DNA of 11,626 nt from an uncultured Prevotellaceae bacterium. GTDB lineage: Bacteria; Bacteroidota; Bacteroidia; Bacteroidales; Bacteroidaceae. Location: contig CALELI010000007.1 of assembly GCA_937902455.1 (NCBI GenBank), forward strand, positions 1-11,626, given 5' to 3'. The notes under the pieces are model-generated. The model did no database searches and was not told the origin of the DNA. It saw only the letters and a list, made by a program, of their open reading frames with translations. Made by a program: the position numbers and the translations under genes. Shown in pieces: positions 7,591 through 11,626 of this stretch; position 1 is the stretch's first letter, and each line of letters starts with the position of its first letter.

Positions 7591-8614
7591 AAATCTTACA
7601 GTACGCCTCGATTGCCTTCTCGGTGATGGCGACAGCCTCTTCCATCGGACAGTACAGCATTCCTCCTGCAGCATTGAGGTGGCCCCCGCCGTTGAAGAAC
7701 TCGGCAGCGAGCTTGTTGGCAGGGAAGTCGTCCACACTCCTCACCGATATGAGTATCCTCGGCTTGTCCGTATCCTCCCTCAGGGAAATCGACAGCTTAG
7801 TGCCCTTTATCTCAAGCGGCATGTTCACCACACCCTCCAGGTCACCCTTCAGGTAACTGAACCGTGCCATCTCCTCCTTTGTCAGAGTGTAATAGGCAGC
7901 ATGGAGTTCAGGCAGCACCTTCAGTTTCTCGTAAAGCACATATCCCAGCATCCTGAACCGTCCCTCGGTGAAGTTGTTGTAGATCTTCCGTACTATGAGG
8001 TCCTTGTCGATGCCCTTCTTCAGGAGTTCGGCAATGATGAGGAATATGTCAGGGTCATTGGAATTGAAACTGAACTTGCCCGTGTCAGTACACATTCCGG
8101 CATAGATATCCTCCGCCCCCGCCTTTGTGAGATGCGACAACCCGCCTATGGCGTTGATGATCCTGAACACCAGTTCGCTGGCACTGCTTGCCTGAGGATA
8201 TGATATTGTGAGGTCGCAGAACCGTTCCGGATTGAGATGGTGGTCAATCATCACCTTCTTCGCCTTTGCGCCACGGACCACCTCGCCCAGTTCCTCCATC
8301 CTCGACACCTCGTTCAGGTCGAGAACACAGATGAGGTCAGCATGGTCGATGTACATCCTTGCAGTCTTCCTGTGGAAGTTATGCTGTATGATCTTGTCCG
8401 AGTCCGTCATCCATTTCAGGAAGTCAGGATAGAAGTTAGGCACTATGACAGTAACATTCTTGCCCTTCTTCTTCAGGTATTCGTACAACCCGAGTGAAGA
8501 CCCTATAGCATCCCCGTCAGCAGAAGTGTGAGTCACGATTACCACATTCCTGCATTCGTCAAACAGTTTCCTTACCGCGTCAATCTCCTGGGCAGATATT
8601 TTGTTAGTGAGCAT
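7589..8614 (-). CDS. nrnA: DHH/DHHA1 phosphoesterase, NrnA-like (oligoribonuclease / pAp phosphatase)
   Basis: Cytoplasmic Mn2+-dependent phosphoesterase. NrnA-type proteins degrade 2-5-nt RNA oligomers to mononucleotides, and some also hydrolyse pAp, the by-product of sulfate assimilation. The 341-residue protein has the DHH motifs in order: THTSADGDAIGSS (28-40) with Asp33/Asp35, CVLDLNEVSR (Asp99), MIDHHLNP (Asp124-His125-His126), and CTDTGKFSFN (Asp177). The DHHA1 RNA-binding motif FNGGGHLNAAGG is at 307-318. The ATG at 8614 sits about 27 nt downstream of a good Bacteroidetes promoter, which supports the start. The stop codon abuts a heptamer array. It is the first gene of the presumed six-gene run nrnA-GH97-aroB-rfbC-S9-dnaX. 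Confident on family; the split between the RNA and pAp activities is not readable from sequence. Confidence 0.9.
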   Translation of the reverse strand: MLTNKISAQEIDAVRKLFDECRNVVIVTHTSADGDAIGSSLGLYEYLKKKGKNVTVIVPNFYPDFLKWMTDSDKIIQHNFHRKTARMYIDHADLICVLDLNEVSRMEELGEVVRGAKAKKVMIDHHLNPERFCDLTISYPQASSASELVFRIINAIGGLSHLTKAGAEDIYAGMCTDTGKFSFNSNDPDIFLIIAELLKKGIDKDLIVRKIYNNFTEGRFRMLGYVLYEKLKVLPELHAAYYTLTKEEMARFSYLKGDLEGVVNMPLEIKGTKLSISLREDTDKPRILISVRSVDDFPANKLAAEFFNGGGHLNAAGGMLYCPMEEAVAITEKAIEAYCKI

Positions 8615-8640
8615 ATTGTGTCAATTACGAATTATTCTTT

Positions 8641-8672
8641 GCAAAGATACGAATAAGCGAGCGAAATACAAA
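8641..8672 (-). promoter_or_regulatory. Bacteroidetes sigma-ABfr-type promoter of nrnA
   Basis: In minus-strand sense, TTTG (8669-8672) lies exactly 19 nt upstream of TATCTTTGC (8641-8649), fitting the known Bacteroidetes -33 TTTG / 19-21 nt / -7 TAnnTTTG pattern. Transcription should start around 8632-8637, giving a leader of roughly 20 nt before the nrnA ATG at 8614. The spacer between the two boxes is one copy of a 17-bp direct repeat (8648-8664). Confidence 0.75.
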
Positions 8673-8791
8673 ATAAAAAGTATAAAACTTTTATTTTTAT
8701 TTCCGAGCGTGAGAATCCGATTCTCGGAATCGCTTGGTTTATCCAAGAACTTGCGCGAGTGAAACGAACGATAGTACGAATAAGCGAGCGA
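8648..8791. repeat. 17-bp direct repeats flanking tandem small hairpins between the RAYT-like gene and nrnA
   Basis: TACGAATAAGCGAGCGA occurs at 8648-8664 and again at 8775-8791. Between the copies are two hairpin-forming sites. At 8701-8729, TTCCGAG pairs with CTCGGAA across a 15-nt loop; it is mutually exclusive with GAGAATC-C-GATTCTC at 8711-8725. At 8733-8747, CTTGG-TTTAT-CCAAG can form. The left repeat copy lies inside the nrnA promoter. The block sits between the 3' end of the HUH transposase-like gene and the next promoter, the kind of place where REP-like elements are found. The remaining sequence is an AT-rich spacer without a reading frame. Confidence 0.6.
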
Positions 8792-8829
8792 TTTACCAAA
8801 TATTTGTTCTTTTTAAATTCTTTTTTTTA

Positions 8830-10212
8830 CTATTTCCACCAATCGTCATCCTTCTTTGCTATAACGTGCACAAGTTCGTTCATGGCCATACACATCTCGC
8901 GGGTGATGTCTGGAACTTCTTCCATCTCTGGCTTGCCATCGGCATCGAAGATAGGGTTGCCTTGATCGTCCCTCACGGGTTGCATTTCGTGACGGCGGTA
9001 TTCGTATTCCCATGGCGACACCTCCAGCCGACGCTGTTCTGCTACGGCATAGAATGCCTTGCCGGTAGGTTTGTATTTTTCGCTGAAACCATTATCCATC
9101 ACCTCAATGACAGGCAGTAACTCCTGTTGCAACAGTTTTACTATCTCGCGTTCCTTAGGACTCACGCAGGCAGTAACGATCACTCCACCTTGCTCTCTTG
9201 CAACTTTCAGCACCGCTGCCTTCTGCAGCTCAAAGAGGTGCGCATCAACTCTGTGGCAGACGAGGGGGAAGAGTGGACGCTTTAGCAGTTCCATGTTACC
9301 CACAAGGTCAATGATAGGGCGGTTTTTCAGGAGATTCAGCGTTGCACTCACCTTGCCACGGCTATTCCTTATTCCCTTAGTAGTCAACTGTCGCCATGCC
9401 TCAACCTGTTTGTTGTGATCGGCAGCAATGAAGCGGTCGGCACAAAGTCCCTGCATGATGCGTTCCGGCATCCAGTTCGTACTCGTCATGTTTCTACGCA
9501 CCCGGAACAGATCCGGCTTATCGCGCTGAATCAAGTGTTTGCGCGGATTATTATTGATGTATTGCCGCTTGATTTCCACCTCCTCTTCGCCAATTGCCTC
9601 CACATCATTGTACCCACGCACAAAGAGCGAAGGTCCACGGAAAGAGCGGGTGTGATCGCGGTCACGGTCAGGTAATCTATGCGCGGCCGCGCTATTTTCA
9701 CCACCAGCTTTGGTATCACGCCCTTGCGTTGGGTGGTCTTTTCGCCAGTCAATGCCCAGCACGTCCCAATATTCATGGCTGCATCCACCCATAAAGCCGC
9801 CAATAACTTTGCCTAAATGCTCCGTGCCACCAGGGCGTAAATGCAGAAGCATATGAATATGCTCAGGCATTACTTCTGATTCTAAAACGGTTGTCCATTT
9901 ATGGAAATCAGGAATGGAAGCAATAACCTCTTTTACCTTTATCCCTAATTCCGTATATATGCAATGTGGAGCGGAAGCACCCTCGCCATCAACATAGCCC
10001 ACAATCGAACTTAGCACCGGCGCTTCGCCACGTGTGTTCAGCGTCACATGGAAGTACCCCTCTCGGTAATTCGAGAGCGGATCACGCTTCAAGGCATCGG
10101 ACGTTTCCTCTTCCTTCTTGCGTATCTTGGCTAATTGTCCGGAAGTCAGGGACACTGGTTTGTATTTTATAATCGTAAGGCCTTTATCACCTCCACATCT
10201 GCAGGTAGCCAC
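8830..10212 (-). CDS. RAYT-like HUH/Y1 transposase fused to a SLOG/DprA-like C-terminal domain
   Basis: Numbering is from the outermost start, GTG 10212. Residues ~50-230 resemble the Y1 (TnpA_REP/IS200-like) single-stranded DNA nuclease: YFHVTLNT (53-60), the HUH metal motif His118-Ile-His120 in VMPEHIHMLLHL, LGKVIGGFMGGCSHEYW (133-149), a hydrophilic insertion (~157-193), then LFVRGYNDV with the likely catalytic Tyr201, and YINNNP (218-223) like the YI-NP of REP-associated transposases. Residues ~285-405 are a second domain: RPLFPLVCHR (312-321), GGVIVTACVSPKE (342-354), LPVIEVMDNGF (366-376), YKPTGKAF (380-387), LEVSPWEY (396-403). This reads as a Rossmann-like SLOG/DprA-type nucleotide- or DNA-binding domain (inference). 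The tail ends DDDWWK. The start is uncertain: no ATG precedes the HUH motif; GTG 10212 overlaps the NUDIX gene by 46 nt, while GTG 10155 begins 11 nt after the NUDIX stop and may be the real start. Target DNA is unknown. Confidence 0.8.
   Translation of the reverse strand: MATCRCGGDKGLTIIKYKPVSLTSGQLAKIRKKEEETSDALKRDPLSNYREGYFHVTLNTRGEAPVLSSIVGYVDGEGASAPHCIYTELGIKVKEVIASIPDFHKWTTVLESEVMPEHIHMLLHLRPGGTEHLGKVIGGFMGGCSHEYWDVLGIDWRKDHPTQGRDTKAGGENSAAAHRLPDRDRDHTRSFRGPSLFVRGYNDVEAIGEEEVEIKRQYINNNPRKHLIQRDKPDLFRVRRNMTSTNWMPERIMQGLCADRFIAADHNKQVEAWRQLTTKGIRNSRGKVSATLNLLKNRPIIDLVGNMELLKRPLFPLVCHRVDAHLFELQKAAVLKVAREQGGVIVTACVSPKEREIVKLLQQELLPVIEVMDNGFSEKYKPTGKAFYAVAEQRRLEVSPWEYEYRRHEMQPVRDDQGNPIFDADGKPEMEEVPDITREMCMAMNELVHVIAKKDDDWWK
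9681..9692. repeat. 12-bp GC palindrome inside the transposase-like gene
   Basis: GCGCGGCCGCGC is a perfect palindrome containing a NotI site (9683-9690). It encodes SAAA within the hydrophilic insertion that separates the HUH motif from the tyrosine motif. It is unusually GC-rich for this window. Confidence 0.7.
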
Positions 10213-10568
10213 TTGACGCCATCTAATTCGTCCTTCGTGAGCCAGCGGGCATCTTCATGTTCGAGGAGCGACAATTGACCTCTAATGATGTCGCAGAGAT
10301 AACAATGCATCATAAGATGAAACTTAGGGTAATCATACTCAACCGTTGTAAGCAGATTACCTACTTCAATCTCTGTTGCCAGTTCCTCCCGGATCTCACG
10401 TTTCAAAGCATCTTTTGGCGATTCCCCTGGTTCAATCTTGCCTCCAGGAAACTCCCACCAATCCTTCCATTCGCCATAACCACGCTGGGTGGCGAACAAC
10501 CTACCATCCTGGATGATGATGGCAGCAACGACTTCTATGTTTTTCCTTGATTCGTTCATAGTCTTCAT
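10167..10568 (-). CDS. NUDIX hydrolase, MutT-like (nucleoside triphosphate pyrophosphohydrolase)
   Basis: Small cytoplasmic enzyme expected to hydrolyse a (deoxy)nucleoside triphosphate or similar NDP-X substrate, possibly cleaning oxidised nucleotides as MutT does. The NUDIX box is clear: GGKIEPGESPKDALKREI followed by REELATEI, in other words G-x5-E-x7-REIREEL, with Ala in place of the usual Gly near its end. WWEFPGG precedes it and a C-terminal ADVEVIKALRL helix closes the fold, as in MutT/Bacteroidetes homologues. I start it at ATG 10568 (MKTMNESRKN, 133 residues). ATG 10559 is equally plausible. A GTG at 10589 opens the frame further but lies only 11 nt from the -7 promoter box. Its 3' end adjoins or overlaps the transposase-like gene, so the two are probably one transcript. 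The substrate is unknown. Confidence 0.88.
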   Translation of the reverse strand: MKTMNESRKNIEVVAAIIIQDGRLFATQRGYGEWKDWWEFPGGKIEPGESPKDALKREIREELATEIEVGNLLTTVEYDYPKFHLMMHCYLCDIIRGQLSLLEHEDARWLTKDELDGVKWLPADVEVIKALRL

Positions 10569-10599
10569 GGATCTCTGGGACGAATCCACAATTCACTTT

Positions 10600-10608
10600 G
10601 CAAATATA
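10600..10608 (-). promoter_or_regulatory. -7 promoter element upstream of the NUDIX gene
   Basis: TATATTTGC in minus-strand sense matches the Bacteroidetes -7 consensus TAnnTTTG. A start point around 10592-10596 would leave about 25 nt before ATG 10568. No TTTG is found 19-21 nt further upstream; that position is occupied by a heptamer array. I therefore rate it below the nrnA promoter. Confidence 0.5.
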
Positions 10609-10615
10609 CGAAAAA

Positions 10616-10643
10616 TAATGAACAATGAATAATGAACAATGAA
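10616..10643. repeat. Tandem heptamer array, 4 units, upstream of the NUDIX gene
   Basis: Plus-strand units TAATGAA, CAATGAA, TAATGAA, CAATGAA. It is the same AATGAAN family as the array at 5499-5540 but in the opposite orientation: here the TGA codons, in all three frames, are on the plus strand. It covers the place where the -33 box of the NUDIX promoter would be expected. Confidence 0.85.
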
Positions 10644-10704
10644 ATTTTGTTGTCAGTCAGCCGCCTTTTCCGCTCTGCACTGTAAACAGATTCAAGATAT
10701 CGAT

Positions 10705-11133
10705 GTGGTCATTATGGTCATTGGTCATTATGGTCATTAACGTTTTTGATGCGTTTTCCAGACAGGTTTATAACAAAAACACAAAAAAACACACATACAC
10801 ACATTCACTCTCGGGATAAGCAGTCAATAGGGTACAATGTATTATGTATAATGTATTAGGAATTTTTAATATTAATAAATAATAATACATAATTAATAAT
10901 TAGTATAATTATTAATTATGTATTGACTTATATATTATATATATTTATATAGAGTATATAAAATTCCATTCATCCTTTACTCTTACACTCATCGCGCACC
11001 TCGGATCATCCACCCCCTGACTACCCCTCTCTCTATACACTTTTTGTTATAAACCTGTCGGGAGACCGAGCCGGAAAGAGTGGAAATCCTTAATGACCCT
11101 AATGACAAATGACCTTAATGACCATGATGACCA
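10705..11133. repeat. Nested, nearly concentric inverted repeats with GGTCATT iterons (unknown element)
   Basis: Left arm: four GGTCATT units starting at 10707, 10716, 10723 and 10732 (steps 9-7-9). Right arm: AATGACC-type units at 11092, 11101, 11108, 11117 and 11126 (steps 9-7-9-9; the second and last each have one changed base), in inverted order. Inside these, GACAGGTTTATAACAAAAA (10761-10779) is perfectly inverted at 11041-11059. At the middle of the 261-bp loop is an AT hairpin with a perfect 19-bp stem (10884-10902 with 10906-10924, loop GTA). The centres of the three layers fall at about 10915, 10910 and 10904. AATGTATTA is repeated at 10836-10844 and 10850-10858, and TAATACAT appears inverted at 10883-10890. 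No reading frame worth calling exists here. It could be a mobile element without coding capacity, an origin-like site, or a large regulatory structure. Confidence 0.75.
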
Positions 11134-11161
11134 CGTTGTTGATGTGTCGCGGAATTGGGGC

Positions 11162-11412
11162 ATCACTGAGACAGCACTGGGATATCACAGGGACGGTCCT
11201 GGAATATTACTGAGCCACACCTGAAATATTACTGAGGCGCGGGGCAAAACGAGGCGTTTTTTGGCGTTTGACTCAGTAACATTTGGCCCACGACTCAGTA
11301 ATATTCCGGGCATGTCCCAAAAACATTCTAAGTACGGCTCAAAAACATTCCGGGCACGGTTCAGTGACATCCAAGCCTTGTCTCAGGGAGATGATAACCG
11401 TCTCTCAGGAGC
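11162..11412. repeat. 22-bp-period array in two converging halves around a hairpin
   Basis: A 9-bp core begins at 11162, 11184, 11206 and 11228 as ATTACTGAG or variants on the plus strand. It recurs at 11272, 11294, 11316, 11338, 11360, 11382 and 11404 as CTCAGTAAT or variants, the reverse complement. All eleven starts fall on one 22-bp grid. The best-conserved form is GGAATATTACTGAG (11201-11214), whose perfect inverse is at 11294-11307. Units decay outward and the bases between cores vary. The dyad of the two halves (11254) coincides within 1 bp with the centre of a hairpin, AAAACG-AGG-CGTTTT (11246-11260). Because 22 is not a multiple of three and the orientation flips, this is DNA-level structure and not protein repeats. 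It resembles plasmid iterons or operator arrays in geometry only. Confidence 0.75.
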
Positions 11413-11459
11413 AGGCAGACATGCTGACCACTTTCCAATCGGGCAATGATGGGACAAAC

Positions 11460-11496
11460 ATAAACTTTATAAAGTTTATAAGTTTATAAGTTTATA
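11460..11496. repeat. 20-bp palindrome followed by three 8-bp direct repeats
   Basis: A perfect 20-bp palindrome occupies 11460-11479 with the core AAACTTTATAAAGTTT. Its right half runs into three tandem AGTTTATA units at 11473-11480, 11481-11488 and 11489-11496. The composition is almost pure A/T apart from the G/C in each unit. Confidence 0.8.
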
Positions 11497-11626
11497 ATTT
11501 CAGGAAAAGTCAAACTGCTGAAATGATTTTTTGGCTCACATGCAAAGCCCTGTGTCTGCAGCATGTTTCGACCCCAAAAGATGGAAGTTAGGGAACTCTA
11601 TTTTTTTGAACAATTTCCGTTTGCTT
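11497..11626. other. Non-coding right edge of the window
   Basis: No frame longer than about 30 codons is open on either strand. ATTTCAG (11497-11503) can pair with CTGAAAT (11518-11524), and six T follow at 11527-11532. That is terminator-like on the plus strand, but the stem is short and no plus-strand gene leads into it. Nothing else is recognised; the sequence may be the beginning of a dispersed repeat or of a gene upstream region beyond the window. Confidence 0.4.

Noticed and set aside
11162..11412. CRISPR array
   Set aside because: The conserved core is only 9-14 bp and the variable part 8-13 bp, units invert at the middle, and no cas genes are present.
11455..11462. Minus-strand -7 box TATGTTTG
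   Set aside because: It fits TAnnTTTG by sequence, but there is no TTTG at the right distance and no gene follows for about 900 bp.
11185..11489. Short overlapping frames on both strands in the 22-bp array
   Set aside because: The repeat period is not a multiple of three and flips orientation at 11254, so the repeated structure is at DNA level; the translations have no consistent repeat.
10644..11626. Chromosomal oriC or plasmid origin
   Set aside because: I found no clear DnaA boxes (TTATCCACA-like) and no dnaA or rep gene; the iteron-like geometry alone does not allow the call.
1..11626. tRNA or rRNA genes
   Set aside because: No cloverleaf with the conserved GGTTCRANNC arm and no rRNA-like conserved stretch was recognised by eye on either strand.

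Overview
The window looks like chromosomal DNA of a member of the Bacteroidales, most likely Prevotellaceae. Supporting signs are the protein relatedness (GH97 glycosidase, secreted S9 peptidase, NrnA-type DHH protein, DnaX with a Cys4 clamp-loader domain), promoters of the Bacteroidetes type (-33 TTTG and -7 TAnnTTTG), A-rich leaders without Shine-Dalgarno sequences, and very AT-rich intergenic DNA between genes of moderate GC. The genus is an inference from pattern memory; no search was run.

Layout: all eight main genes are on the minus strand, so transcription runs from right to left. In that order they are: a MutT-like NUDIX hydrolase (10167-10568); a single-stranded-DNA (HUH/Y1, RAYT-like) transposase with an extra C-terminal SLOG/DprA-like domain (8830-10212 at most); nrnA (DHH phosphoesterase, with its own promoter); a GH97 glycosidase of the retaining type; aroB; rfbC; a secreted S9 peptidase; and dnaX. 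The last six are closely spaced (9 to about 90 nt) and may be co-transcribed from the nrnA promoter. They do not form one pathway. They cover nucleotide/RNA turnover, polysaccharide breakdown, shikimate and dTDP-rhamnose synthesis, peptide degradation and the replication clamp loader.

Left end: the dnaX frame is broken twice. A +1 shift is needed near 369-374 to continue into the tau linker. At about 141-150 the linker stops and is joined, antisense, to an internal piece of a sodium:neurotransmitter-symporter-type gene read on the plus strand. This is either a rearrangement or a chimeric assembly end.

Right end (10644-11626): about 1 kb without a credible gene but with dense DNA structure. 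(1) A set of nested, nearly concentric inverted repeats is centred near 10904-10915: outer GGTCATT iterons, a 19-bp perfect inverted repeat, and an inner AT-rich hairpin with a 19-bp stem. (2) A 22-bp-period array of at least 11 degenerate units (core ATTACTGAG) lies in two converging halves around a small hairpin at 11246-11260. (3) A 20-bp palindrome is followed by three 8-bp repeats. The function is unknown; an origin-like, protein-binding or mobile-element role is conceivable.

Four intergenic spots also carry tandem heptamer repeats of one sequence family. In three of the four, the 7-bp period places stop codons in all three frames of one strand. The most interesting items are the RAYT-SLOG fusion protein, the structured right-hand intergenic region, and the heptamer arrays.
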